In this document: piece by piece, positions 1-8,334 of the stretch
Numbering within the stretch: position 1 is the stretch's first letter
How the letters are laid out: each line of letters opens with the position of its first letter
NCBI RefSeq assembly: GCF_022814725.1
Contig: NZ_CP093442.1
Location: forward strand, 310,001-374,000
Reading direction: 5' to 3'
DNA length: 64,000 nucleotides
Origin: Bdellovibrio reynosensis
GTDB taxonomy: Bacteria; Bdellovibrionota; Bdellovibrionia; Bdellovibrionales; Bdellovibrionaceae
Translations under genes and position numbers: made by a program
The notes under the pieces: generated by a model
What the model was told of the DNA's origin: nothing
The model's input: only the letters and a program-made list of their open reading frames with translations
Database searches by the model: none

Positions 1-300
1 TCCACGATATTTAAGACCGGGACGAATCCACCATGGCAGTTTCTTTTTACCTAAAAATCCCGACATCGCCGCGATTTCTTCTTCTTCTCTACGGTCAGGG
101 AAGATGTCTCTGGCGGTGATTTCTGTCGCGAACAAAGCCCGTCCGTAGTCATTCAAAGCACCGCCCCCAAGACCATTGTAATGGCAGGTGATGCAGGATG
201 AATAACTATAGCCAATAAAGTCAGGGTAGGCCTGGGCTTGGCTGATAAAAAGAAACGAAAATAAAGCAAATAAACAGTGGCGAATTTTAAGCTGTATCAC
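1..300 (-). CDS. Secreted c-type cytochrome-like protein (partial, N-terminus only)
   Basis: The first 100 codons of a minus-strand gene run off the left edge. The translation opens with a hydrophobic signal peptide ending near SQAQA, followed by a CITCH haem-binding motif (CxxCH) at about residue 37 and then a glycine-rich stretch. This suggests an exported protein carrying one covalently bound haem c in the visible part; a longer protein with an unseen domain is likely. I chose the GTG at 300, which is just upstream of the signal peptide; no strong ribosome binding site is visible. The start lies 82 bp from the divergent PilZ gene. Function beyond haem attachment cannot be judged. Confidence 0.7.
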   Translation of the reverse strand, partial: MIQLKIRHCLFALFSFLFISQAQAYPDFIGYSYSSCITCHYNGLGGGALNDYGRALFATEITARDIFPDRREEEEIAAMSGFLGKKKLPWWIRPGLKYRG

Positions 301-381
301 AATGAGACAAATTCTATTGGAGCGAAGCTTAGAATCAATAAAAATCTTCACCTGACCGCAGTGTTTACCGATAAGTTGGCT

Positions 382-1053
382 ATGGAACCAAAATCATCAA
401 CATTGGAACGACCACGGGCCGTGCAAATGGCCGCTGCAGTATTAATCGCAACTCCTGTTTTAGACATCATGATGATGCAAAGAACTGGAACGCAGATATT
501 TTCATGGATCAGTTGGGTGATGATTGCCGGAGCAGGAATCAGTTTGATGATTCGCCATAAGCTATCTTGGCTGGTGGGCATTGCTTTATGCTGCCTTTTT
601 GTTCTTTCTACCGGTTTTAGTTTGTTTCACGATTTAGAGTCTGCAGACCCTATTGTCAGTTCGGCTAAACTATTGGACTGCTTACTTGTGTTATTTATCG
701 TGGGCACTGTTTCTTACTTTTTCAGATATCCTTACTTAGATCGTCGCCAAAATTGGTTTGCGCCAACAGGGGAACGTTTTGCTCTTTCCATGTCTGTTGT
801 TCTAGATGGCGTTGAAACTCAAACTCTAGATCTTTCGTATACCGGGGCTAAAATTGCCACACCAGAAGGTGCTACCTTCAAAGTGGGCGATAAAATTCCA
901 TTGCAGTTCAGCGAAATTAACGACATCCAGTGTTGGGCCCGAATTATTGACTCGAAACCAGGCCAAGTCCGCGTTCATTTCGAGGACACTTCGGCCGGTG
1001 ATAAAGAGATGATTCGTCAGTGGCTTTCTGCCCAAAATTTACAAAAAGTCTAA
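382..1053 (+). CDS. Membrane protein with C-terminal PilZ domain
   Basis: Protein of 223 aa. Residues 15-120 hold about four hydrophobic segments, and the last ~95 residues look like a PilZ domain, the usual cyclic-di-GMP receptor (the LDLSYTGAKI segment matches the D/NxSxxG part of the PilZ signature; an RxxxR-type arginine motif is less clear, with only GERF preceding it). c-di-GMP binding is therefore not assured. The ATG at 382 is preferred to an upstream in-frame start at 277, because the extra 35 residues are polar, precede the first membrane helix and overlap the divergent cytochrome gene. A role in membrane-linked c-di-GMP signalling is inference. Confidence 0.7.
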   Translation: MEPKSSTLERPRAVQMAAAVLIATPVLDIMMMQRTGTQIFSWISWVMIAGAGISLMIRHKLSWLVGIALCCLFVLSTGFSLFHDLESADPIVSSAKLLDCLLVLFIVGTVSYFFRYPYLDRRQNWFAPTGERFALSMSVVLDGVETQTLDLSYTGAKIATPEGATFKVGDKIPLQFSEINDIQCWARIIDSKPGQVRVHFEDTSAGDKEMIRQWLSAQNLQKV

Positions 1054-1127
1054 TCTAAAAAGTTCTTTTCACTTTCGTGGAAGCTGGAATCAGAGTATAG
1101 ACAAGGCATCTTTGTTAGGAACACATA

Positions 1128-1856
1128 ATGGCAAAAGCACCTAAAAAAACCACTAAGAAAACGACTTTGAAAACCAGCAAAAAGCAATCGATTGAGCCTG
1201 GCGTTCATGCCCATGAGACAGCCGTGTTGGTGAAGCAAATTCTGGACAATGTTCGTCCAACACCCATGATTCATAACGGTCTAAGTAACGAAGAAAAGAT
1301 CGAAAAAATCACCGAAAAATTCACAGAAATCATGGAAGTTCTTGGTCTTGATCTTACAGATGACAGCTTAGGTGATACTCCTCGCCGCGTAGCTAAGATG
1401 TACGTTAACGAAGTATTCGCAGGTCTTGATGCGAAAAAGTTCCCTAAGATGACAGTGATTGAAAATAAAATGAATTACGATCAAATGATCGTCGTTCAAA
1501 GCATCAGCTGCCTTTCTTTTTGTGAACACCATTTCTTGCCAATTGATGGTTTTGCTACGGTGGCTTATATCCCGAATCAGAAGGTGATCGGACTTTCAAA
1601 GATCAACCGCATTGTGCAATATTTTGCACGTCGTCCCCAGGTGCAGGAACGTCTCACTAAGCAGATCGCGGATTGCTTGCAATATATCTTAGGTACTGAG
1701 CACGTCGCAGTTCATATCAATGCTAAACACTATTGCGTAGTTATGCGCGGAATTGAAGACACAGGCAGTACCACATCAACGGCGGATCTCAGAGGCCATT
1801 TTAAATCCCGCCAAGAAACCAGAGAAGAATTCCTTCAACAGATTAAGACCAAATAA
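1128..1856 (+). CDS. folE: GTP cyclohydrolase I
   Basis: Converts GTP to 7,8-dihydroneopterin triphosphate, the entry to folate and pterin or queuosine pathways. The 242 aa protein has a lysine-rich N-terminal tail of about 50 residues, then the full GCH-I fold. The zinc ligands are visible: Cys132 and His135 in SFCEHHFLP, and Cys203 in HYCVVMRG. The TPRRVAK and GLSKINRIV signatures are also intact, so it should be the zinc-dependent FolE-I enzyme. It is a single gene closed by a strong hairpin at 1857-1886 shared with the convergent pepN. A protein with partial resemblance to the pterin-pathway PTPS family lies at 62500-63138, but the two are unlinked. Confidence 0.96.
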   Translation: MAKAPKKTTKKTTLKTSKKQSIEPGVHAHETAVLVKQILDNVRPTPMIHNGLSNEEKIEKITEKFTEIMEVLGLDLTDDSLGDTPRRVAKMYVNEVFAGLDAKKFPKMTVIENKMNYDQMIVVQSISCLSFCEHHFLPIDGFATVAYIPNQKVIGLSKINRIVQYFARRPQVQERLTKQIADCLQYILGTEHVAVHINAKHYCVVMRGIEDTGSTTSTADLRGHFKSRQETREEFLQQIKTK

Positions 1857-1887
1857 AAAAAGCCGGATTTAAAATCCGGCTTTTTAG
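1857..1887. terminator. Bidirectional rho-independent terminator between folE and pepN
   Basis: Stem AGCCGGAT/ATCCGGCT with a short TTAA loop, flanked by an A-run on the left and a T-run on the right. It can therefore end transcripts from folE (plus) and pepN (minus), whose stop codons lie on either side. Confidence 0.9.
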
Positions 1888-1907
1888 TTTTTAGATATCT
1901 TTGTAGC

Positions 1908-4532
1908 TTATGACTCCGCTAAAGCTGACTGAAGAAGCTCCCTTGAATTTTTAGAGAGGGCTTCAATTCCAACCATGCGGCGGATTTGTTTTAGCGCCTT
2001 TTCTTTCATCGCAGGCTCAAGCTTTTGCACGAAGTTAAAAGCTGAACACAGGCGGGCAGCCACTTGTGGGTTCTTTGCATCGACTTCGATGATCTTATCA
2101 GCATAAAACTCGTAAGCATCGGTTTTTGGATCATGGAAGCGCACAAGGTTTGCACCAAAAGCTCTTAACAACGAATAAACGTTGTTAGGATTCGTGATGT
2201 TAAATGCGGGATGCTTCGTCAATGTTTTCACATCTTCCAAAGTTTGCTTCCGGCTTGTCGTTGCTTGGGCTGTGAACCACTTATTCATCACGACCGCGTC
2301 GTTTTTCCACTCTTCATAGAAGTTATGAAGTGCTTTATCACGATGAACAGATTCCGAGTCAGCAAGAATCATCATTGCTGTCATACGGTCTGTCATGTTT
2401 TGTGCGCCCCAATACTGTTTGTTCACTACTTCTAATACTTCTGGATCGTGCAGTTCTGCTAGATAGCTAAGGGCACTGTTTTTCAAGGAACGATGGCCAA
2501 AAGCTTTAGTATCGCGGCTTTTAGGTTCAACACCATGGAACTTTTGATAAATCTCTAAAAGTTGTTGGCGGTTTTCTTTAGCGATCGCTTTTTTCAAAGT
2601 CGTGCGCGCTGTATGGAAAGATTCCGTGTCTAAAACGGCTTCTTCTTGCGCTAAAACGGAATGGCTTGGAAGTTGTAACATTTTTGCTTTAAAGCCATGG
2701 TCCATTTTTTCGTCACGGATGATAGCGCTCATCGCAGCTAAATAGCGTTGATCAATCACTAAGTCTTTTTTGTTGCGAGCTTGGTCGATAAGTTGACGAA
2801 GGACCCCTAAACCGATTTTTTGCGCCATTTCGCGACGGTTGAAAGAATCCGTATCCTTTTCCATAAGGAAATAAAGATCATCTTGGGAAGCCTGCCATTT
2901 TAAATTCACAGGTGCAGAAAATTGGCGCAAGATAGAAAGTACCGGACGCTCGTTAAGATTTTTAAAGACGTAAGTTTCTTTGGCCTCTTTCAGCTCAATA
3001 AGATGTTTACCGTCAGAATTCGTTTCAATCTTATCGCATTCTAACTTTAATTCCTGACCGTTTTTGCTCAAAAGCTCCATCATCAATGGTAAATGGAAGG
3101 GCTCTTTTGTTGGTTGGTTCGGGGTGGGCGGGCAGTGCTGTTCTAATGTCAGGGTGTATTCGCTCTTGGAAGAATCATAGCTTTCGTTAACATTTACGAC
3201 CGGTGTGCCTGATTGATGATACCAACGTTTGAACTGAGTGAAGTCTTTGCCGTTAGGCTCTGAGATCGCCGCCGCGAAATCATCCGTCGTCACAGCCTGG
3301 CCATCATGACGTTTAAAGTATTCATCCATGCCTTTGCGGAAACCTTTACGGCCCACAATCGTTTGCATCATGCGAATCACTTCAGATCCTTTTTCATAGA
3401 TCGTCATGGTAAAGAAATTATCAACAGCCATGCATGACTCGGGACGAACGGGGTGAGCGTTAGGACCTGCGTCTTCAGCAAATTGCCCCACGCGAAGGGC
3501 GTCAACGTCTTCAATTCTTTGCACCCCACGATCAGTCATGTCGGCAGAGAATTCTTGATCACGGAAAACAGTTAAACCTTCTTTAAGTGAAAGTTGGAAC
3601 CAGTCACGCAAAGTGACTCTGTTACCTGTCCAGTTATGGAAGTATTCGTGGGCTACAACTGATTCAATCGCATGGAAGTCTACGTCAGTTGCAGAGTTAG
3701 AATCAGCTAGCACCAGGCGCGAGTTGAAAACGTTTAGACCTTTATTTTCCATGGCGCCAGCATTGAAATCATCAATAGCCACGATCATGTAGTCGTTAAG
3801 GTCGTATTCAAGATTGAAAGTATCTTCATCCCACTTCATGGATTTTTTCAATGAATCCATTGCATGCCAGCAGCGTTCTTGTTTGCCGTGTGCCGCGTAG
3901 ACTTCAAGATTTACTTTTCTGCCAGATTTCGTAACGAAGTTATCGCGAATCACGCCAAGGTCACCAGCAACCAAAGCAAAAAGGTAACAAGGTTTCTTGT
4001 GTGGATCACTCCAAAAAGCTTTGTGACGTCCATTGCCTAAGTCATCAATACGAACGCGATCACCGTTAGAAAGAAGGACTGGATATTTCTTCTTATCAGC
4101 TTCGATTGTCACAGAATAAGAAGTCATAATGTCAGGACGGTCAAAGAAGTAAGTGATTTTTCTAAAACCTTGGGCTTCACATTGAGTACAGAAAATCCCG
4201 TTGGACTTATAAAGACCTTCAAGTGACGTGTTCTTTTGTGGCTCAAGTTCAGTTTCGATTTCTAAAATAAATTTTTCTGGAACTTGGGGAATGATAAGTT
4301 CTTCGCCGGTGATTTGATAATCTTGGCTAGTTAAAACCTTATCGTTGATCTTGATTGAAACTAGCTTTAGTTCTTCGCCATTTAAACGAAGCTCCGCGGC
4401 TTCTTTCTTCGTTATATTGCTTTTAGCGATAACTCGACAAAAGTCCTCATTGAGGTTGAAGTCGAGGTTTATGGATTCTACGGAAAAAGATGGAGCTTTG
4501 TAGTCTCTTAAATAAATTTTCTCTTGTTTCAT
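1908..4532 (-). CDS. pepN: Aminopeptidase N (M1 family zinc metallopeptidase)
   Basis: Removes N-terminal amino acids from peptides in the cytoplasm. For a predator it probably helps digest prey protein (inference). The 874 aa length matches bacterial PepN. Visible signatures are the exopeptidase motif GAMEN (residues 259-263), the zinc motif HEYFH (295-299) and the third zinc ligand Glu318 in SLKEGLT, with the M1 spacing HExxH-x18-E. No signal peptide is present. The start is the ATG at 4532, which follows CGAGG at a good distance; a longer TTG start at 4559 would overlap the divergent VOC gene and adds a poor sequence. Confidence 0.96.
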   Translation of the reverse strand: MKQEKIYLRDYKAPSFSVESINLDFNLNEDFCRVIAKSNITKKEAAELRLNGEELKLVSIKINDKVLTSQDYQITGEELIIPQVPEKFILEIETELEPQKNTSLEGLYKSNGIFCTQCEAQGFRKITYFFDRPDIMTSYSVTIEADKKKYPVLLSNGDRVRIDDLGNGRHKAFWSDPHKKPCYLFALVAGDLGVIRDNFVTKSGRKVNLEVYAAHGKQERCWHAMDSLKKSMKWDEDTFNLEYDLNDYMIVAIDDFNAGAMENKGLNVFNSRLVLADSNSATDVDFHAIESVVAHEYFHNWTGNRVTLRDWFQLSLKEGLTVFRDQEFSADMTDRGVQRIEDVDALRVGQFAEDAGPNAHPVRPESCMAVDNFFTMTIYEKGSEVIRMMQTIVGRKGFRKGMDEYFKRHDGQAVTTDDFAAAISEPNGKDFTQFKRWYHQSGTPVVNVNESYDSSKSEYTLTLEQHCPPTPNQPTKEPFHLPLMMELLSKNGQELKLECDKIETNSDGKHLIELKEAKETYVFKNLNERPVLSILRQFSAPVNLKWQASQDDLYFLMEKDTDSFNRREMAQKIGLGVLRQLIDQARNKKDLVIDQRYLAAMSAIIRDEKMDHGFKAKMLQLPSHSVLAQEEAVLDTESFHTARTTLKKAIAKENRQQLLEIYQKFHGVEPKSRDTKAFGHRSLKNSALSYLAELHDPEVLEVVNKQYWGAQNMTDRMTAMMILADSESVHRDKALHNFYEEWKNDAVVMNKWFTAQATTSRKQTLEDVKTLTKHPAFNITNPNNVYSLLRAFGANLVRFHDPKTDAYEFYADKIIEVDAKNPQVAARLCSAFNFVQKLEPAMKEKALKQIRRMVGIEALSKNSRELLQSALAES

Positions 4533-4558
4533 AAAGCCTCGATTCAGATAATAAATCA

Positions 4559-4915
4559 ATGAGTTTGCTTATCACTTCTATCACAATAACAACACCGCAG
4601 CTAGAACCGATGCTGGGTTTTTACCGATTAATCGGCTTTCAATTTACAGCGTCAAAAGTGGATAAAGGGACCGAAGTGTTTCGTGCGACTCACAATGGTG
4701 TTGAGTTCTCACTGTATTCTACGAACAATCCTCTGCGCTCGAAGATTCCAAGCTTGCAGTTGGGCTTTAAAATTACAGATCTAACAGGAACAGTTGAGGA
4801 ATTGACAAAGATTCCAGGAGCCATGTGTATTTTAGACCCAACTGAAATGCCTGACGGGAAGAAAGCCATCGTGCTTGATCCTGATGGCCATTCGATCGAA
4901 CTCACTGAATACTAA
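4559..4915 (+). CDS. VOC-superfamily (glyoxalase/bleomycin-resistance fold) protein
   Basis: Small 118 aa protein with the beta-alpha-beta-beta-beta pattern of the vicinal oxygen chelate fold. It starts with an SITITTPQLEPMLGFYRLIGF segment and ends with KAIVLDPDGHSIELTEY, the typical second-module strand with the DPDG turn and a terminal metal-ligand-type Glu. The substrate cannot be told from sequence. It sits alone, divergent from pepN. Family A palindromic repeat 1 begins only 5 bp after its stop. Confidence 0.8.
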   Translation: MSLLITSITITTPQLEPMLGFYRLIGFQFTASKVDKGTEVFRATHNGVEFSLYSTNNPLRSKIPSLQLGFKITDLTGTVEELTKIPGAMCILDPTEMPDGKKAIVLDPDGHSIELTEY

Positions 4916-4919
4916 GAGG

Positions 4920-5044
4920 GAAGTGGTGAAAAGCAGCCATCTGACTGCGTTGGAAACCTCTTGTCCTCGCTCCGATGTGGCGCTGCCACACCTGCGCTGC
5001 GGGAAGAGGCTTCCGCCTTGCAGCTGACTACTTTTGACCACTTC
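4920..5044. repeat. Family A structured palindromic element, copy 1 (125 bp)
   Basis: Imperfect inverted repeat filling almost the whole gap between the VOC gene and ahpD. The outer arms pair as GAAGTGGTGAAAAGCAG with the complement of the right end (one mismatch at arm position 9). The core contains CATCTGACTGCGTTG, TGTCCTCGCTCCGA, the hairpin TGTGGCGCTGCCACA, CTGCGGGAA and CCGCCTTGCAGCTGA. The same core blocks in the same order and total length occur at 33875-33999, but with different outer arms. It may act as a terminator for the two convergent genes; there is no T-run. Confidence 0.85.
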
Positions 5045-5058
5045 TGTTTTGCGCAATC

Positions 5059-5616
5059 TTAAAGAGTGATCGCTTTTTTCAGCGTCGTTAAACCTTTTGC
5101 TGTGGCAGCTAATCTTGCCAAGTCATGAACTTTGTCGTTTGAAACATCATGAGTTCTAACTGCTTTTTCATGGCTTACTACGCAAACCGGGCAGGCATTC
5201 ACGATAGAAACAGATAACGCCATCATTTCGAAATCTTTTTTTGAATTCAAAGATTTTGCTAGTGAATTCATGCGCAAGCCCGCACGTTGGTAATCAGCTT
5301 GTGCCAATTCTGGTGGCAAGAACGATTTGAATTTGTAGTAAGTATTATTCATACCCATGATACCAGCAATTTCTGCGGCTTCTTGCATAAGTTCTGGAGC
5401 AGTTCCTAGCTCAGTCAGAACTGACTTTGATAAATCCACCAAAGCCTTATTTTCTAAAGCAACAGCGATGGAAAGCAAGTTCATGAAACGCTCTTGCGGT
5501 TCAAGCGGGCTGTCTTCCAAAACCTTTTTTAGGTTCAACGATAAGTCGCGGAAGATCGTTGAAGTCATTTCTGGGAATTCTTTTTCTAGATAAGCATCAA
5601 CTTTTTCGGAAATCAT
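5059..5616 (-). CDS. ahpD: Alkyl hydroperoxide reductase AhpD
   Basis: Alkylhydroperoxidase of the carboxymuconolactone-decarboxylase fold, 185 aa, which works with AhpC to reduce peroxides. The catalytic set known from Mycobacterium tuberculosis AhpD is present with the same spacing: Glu130, then Cys142-Pro-Val-Cys145 and His149 in ACPVCVVSHE. It is the last gene of the perR-ahpC-ahpD operon, 72 bp after ahpC, with an AAGGAG ribosome site before the ATG. The AhpC neighbour has the AhpD-associated form, so the two are probably redox partners. No ahpF is seen nearby. Confidence 0.95.
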   Translation of the reverse strand: MISEKVDAYLEKEFPEMTSTIFRDLSLNLKKVLEDSPLEPQERFMNLLSIAVALENKALVDLSKSVLTELGTAPELMQEAAEIAGIMGMNNTYYKFKSFLPPELAQADYQRAGLRMNSLAKSLNSKKDFEMMALSVSIVNACPVCVVSHEKAVRTHDVSNDKVHDLARLAATAKGLTTLKKAITL

Positions 5617-5688
5617 TACGTACTCCTTGGTCGATTATTTCAAGCGAAGGCAGGATGGAGATATCCCGCCTTCTGTTGAACTAACTGA

Positions 5689-6225
5689 TTAAACAGTCAA
5701 AGTCGCTTGACCTTTTTCCCAGTTGCATGGGCAAAGTTCGTCAGTTTGAAGAGCATCCAAAGTTCTAACAACTTCTTTTACGTTACGGCCTACTGAAAGG
5801 TCATTAACAGAAACCCAACGGATGATACCATCTGGATCTACGATGAAAGTTGCACGCAATGGCATGTGATCTTGTTTATGAAGAACACCCAATTGAGCAG
5901 CTAATTCTTTTTTGTAGTCAGCTAGCATTGGGAATTTCAAATCTCTAAGGTCGTCGTGATTGTTTCTCCATGCTAAGTGCACGAAGTGAGAATCAGCAGA
6001 AACCCCAAAAAGTTTTGTTTCACGAGCTTGGAAATTTTTGAATTCTTTGTTGAACTCAGCGATTTCAGTAGGGCATACGAAAGTGAAATCCAATGGCCAG
6101 AAGAAATAGACTGCCCATGAACCTTTGGCATCTTTATTCGCAACTTCTGCGAACTCTTTGCCTTTTTCGATAGAAACGCAAGCTTGCAATTTAAACTCTG
6201 GGAATTTATCACCGATAGTTAACAT
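5689..6225 (-). CDS. ahpC: Peroxiredoxin AhpC (AhpD-coupled type)
   Basis: Thiol peroxidase of 178 aa that reduces H2O2, alkyl peroxides and peroxynitrite. The peroxidatic Cys51 lies in DFTFVCPTE. The C-terminal part has two cysteines, Cys165 and Cys167 in DELCPCNW, like the three-cysteine mycobacterial-type AhpC that is recycled by AhpD rather than AhpF. The order perR-ahpC-ahpD and the AAGGAGT ribosome site support strong, peroxide-inducible expression from the operator upstream of perR. Confidence 0.96.
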   Translation of the reverse strand: MLTIGDKFPEFKLQACVSIEKGKEFAEVANKDAKGSWAVYFFWPLDFTFVCPTEIAEFNKEFKNFQARETKLFGVSADSHFVHLAWRNNHDDLRDLKFPMLADYKKELAAQLGVLHKQDHMPLRATFIVDPDGIIRWVSVNDLSVGRNVKEVVRTLDALQTDELCPCNWEKGQATLTV

Positions 6226-6260
6226 TTAATGTACTCCTTGTTTGGTGGTTTTAAATTTAA

Positions 6261-6671
6261 TTATTTAACTTCGCCTTTAAAAATTAACTTCACATCTTTA
6301 ATTTTAAATTTCTTCGGGATAGAGATGTTCAATTGAACGTCTTCCGGGTTGATGTCGTAAATCTTGCCGGTGTTTTCATCCACAAAATGAAAGTGATCGT
6401 GGGTGTTGCAGTCATAGATCACTTTGTCCGAATGGTTGAAGCGGAATTCTTTTAAAATCCCGGCGTCCACTAAAGTGTTTAAAGTGTTATAGACAGTGGC
6501 CTGGCTGATTTTGCCAAGGTTATGTTCTGCCCATTCTTTCACATCATCGGCACTAGGGTGGTCAGCTTCACAAAGCACAAATTTGCAAATAGCAATCCGT
6601 TGTAAAGTCGGCTGCACACCTGCGGCTTGCAAACGTCCTTCAATTTCAGCTGTAGATAAGCAGTGCTTCAT
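6261..6671 (-). CDS. perR: Fur-family peroxide regulator (PerR-like)
   Basis: A 136 aa Fur/PerR-family repressor: winged helix (residues ~10-85, including ISQATVYNTLNTLVDAG, the recognition helix region) followed by a dimerisation domain with the metal-binding THDHFHF segment. The C-terminal CxxC pairs that hold structural zinc in many Fur/PerR proteins are absent, and the protein ends soon after the metal site. It is first in an operon with ahpC and ahpD, and a PerR-box-like palindrome array lies about 70-90 bp upstream, so autoregulated peroxide control is likely. PerR rather than Fur is inferred from this context. Confidence 0.85.
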   Translation of the reverse strand: MKHCLSTAEIEGRLQAAGVQPTLQRIAICKFVLCEADHPSADDVKEWAEHNLGKISQATVYNTLNTLVDAGILKEFRFNHSDKVIYDCNTHDHFHFVDENTGKIYDINPEDVQLNISIPKKFKIKDVKLIFKGEVK

Positions 6672-6740
6672 TCATTTCCCATTCGGTTAAACATGATTGT
6701 TCTAAGGTTCCCTGACGGATAACGCTAGATGTTGTATCAG

Positions 6741-6763
6741 TTCTAAAATTAGAATAGTTCTAA
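6741..6763. promoter_or_regulatory. Putative PerR operator (overlapping dyads)
   Basis: Three hexamer half-sites alternate in direction: TTCTAA, then TTAGAA after 2 bp, then TTCTAA after 3 bp. The second and third form TTAGAATAGTTCTAA, a 15-bp 7-1-7 dyad with the layout of the classical PerR box TTATAATNATTATAA. A weaker TTGGAA follows at about 6767. It lies upstream of the minus-strand perR-ahpC-ahpD operon. Confidence 0.75.
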
Positions 6764-6977
6764 ACTTGGAATAGGTCAAGAGGGAATTTTGATATCTAGC
6801 AAAATCATGAGAAATCAATGGGTTAGGGATGATTTTCACTCGGTAGCGTAAATCCAGGTTCTAAGAATAGGCTCCGATTTTAAATACTGAAAAAGCTCAA
6901 AATGAATTTAATCCTCTTTGAGGTCGGAACTCGGATGGCTCACCCTTTGCCATGATCAACGTTAAAAAGGGTAAAGC

Positions 6978-7523
6978 ATGGGCGACTCAAACGATGAATT
7001 AAATGAAGTAATCAAGCCACTAAGTCCGATTAAAGCGCTTAATCAGGAAGTGGTGGAATATATCCACGAAGTGCTCGCAGAGGAGCAAGCGGATTCCATT
7101 GTTGATCTTATCAAGCAGAGTAAGAACGACACTAATTGGCGTGGATACGCATTTTGCCAAATGTTTGAATTAGGTGATGTATTTTTAGAGCATCAAGAAA
7201 AAGTGAATTGGCGTGCGCTTATGGGAAATATTGAGCAAATGCTTGCCGATGAATCTTTGAATAATCCGTTCTGTGATGGGCACAGCGAATACTTGGACGT
7301 GCATATCTTAGTTCAGCAGGGAATTTTAGAATCATTTAGCAACAGTATTTCTAATGGTCACTTGCAAGTGAAAAATATTGGTCCCTATCTCGGTCCTAAA
7401 TCACGCGATTATCTTCAAGCCTGGGATTCATTTCATGGCGTAAAAACCCCGGGTATCTGGGAAGAGAACGTCCTTCTTTTTCACGCCCGGAGAATGATGC
7501 AGGTATTCCGCGACAAATTTTAA
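6978..7523 (+). CDS. Conserved-looking hypothetical protein, 181 aa
   Basis: Not recognised. Soluble, acidic, mostly helical protein without signal peptide or membrane segment. Features include a Trp-rich middle (NWRGYAFCQMFELGDVFLEH), a GHSEYLDVHILVQQG segment, and a C-terminal part rich in aromatic and basic residues. The start follows AAGGG at a proper distance. It lies 215 bp after the PerR-like operator in the opposite direction; I see no peroxide-related motif, so co-regulation is only possible. Confidence 0.75.
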   Translation: MGDSNDELNEVIKPLSPIKALNQEVVEYIHEVLAEEQADSIVDLIKQSKNDTNWRGYAFCQMFELGDVFLEHQEKVNWRALMGNIEQMLADESLNNPFCDGHSEYLDVHILVQQGILESFSNSISNGHLQVKNIGPYLGPKSRDYLQAWDSFHGVKTPGIWEENVLLFHARRMMQVFRDKF

Positions 7524-7616
7524 TTTTTGTCACCAGGCAGATTGTTTTCCTGCATGAACCTTTGAAAGCCCCTGTTTGAAAGGCTCTAGAAGTTTATCCT
7601 GTCTTACGGGGGTTCT

Positions 7617-8195
7617 ATGCAAATCACCGTCAATTACATTTCACAGGGGCGCATGTTAGAAGGCCAATTGTTCGTTTCAGAAACTATTGCAGGCCTTCAG
7701 CCTGCACTTCTTTTTGAAAGTGCAGTCACTGGCGCCACACAGCGCATTACCGAAGTGATTGCTCGCGAAGTCGCCGACCAAGGCTTTGTAACCATGGTGG
7801 TAGATCACCGCTATTTCAGCGAAGACGAAACACAAGCAGAACCTTGGGAATCACCTTCAAAAAGAATTGAAGACGTAAAAGCGGCTTTTCATTATTTGCA
7901 AGATCACCCTGCCGTCGATAGTGATAACATTATAGGCGTGGGGGTCAGTGTCGGTGCTGAATATATGGCCGAGGTTTGTAGAAGTAGTTCTATCTGTAAA
8001 GGCCTAGTGATGTTGCAAGGCCCTTTTGATGATTCTCAAAACGCCGCTTCCCATTTAGATATTCCCTCCATTGTTATTGACGACACACACCTGGAGGCCG
8101 CCGTCGATGAAATCGTTTTGTGGGTGCGAACTTTATTAAATGGCAATTCCCCAATGAACAGTCGCCCGGTCCCGTGGAATGAAATTTCCGAATAA
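7617..8195 (+). CDS. Small alpha/beta hydrolase (dienelactone-hydrolase-like)
   Basis: Protein of 192 aa with the alpha/beta-hydrolase core. A central region KRIEDVKAAFHYLQDHP is followed by DNIIGVGVSVGAEYM, where GVSVG is the nucleophile elbow (GxSxG) with serine near residue 108. The fold is short: the lid and the usual late Asp/His are not obvious (SIVIDDTHLEAAVDE is the best candidate), so activity is uncertain. The GGGGG ribosome site before the ATG is strong. No signal peptide. Substrate unknown. Confidence 0.75.
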   Translation: MQITVNYISQGRMLEGQLFVSETIAGLQPALLFESAVTGATQRITEVIAREVADQGFVTMVVDHRYFSEDETQAEPWESPSKRIEDVKAAFHYLQDHPAVDSDNIIGVGVSVGAEYMAEVCRSSSICKGLVMLQGPFDDSQNAASHLDIPSIVIDDTHLEAAVDEIVLWVRTLLNGNSPMNSRPVPWNEISE

Positions 8196-8334
8196 TTAAA
8201 TCTAAAATCTAACTCAGTCCAAGAATTAGGATCTATTTTTCCAGACATTGGGATCTCTTGATATTCCTCCATCCGATTTGCGCCGGTCAGCCCGGTATAA
8301 AAGCTGCATACAAGCTCGTCGTTGGAGGTTTTGA

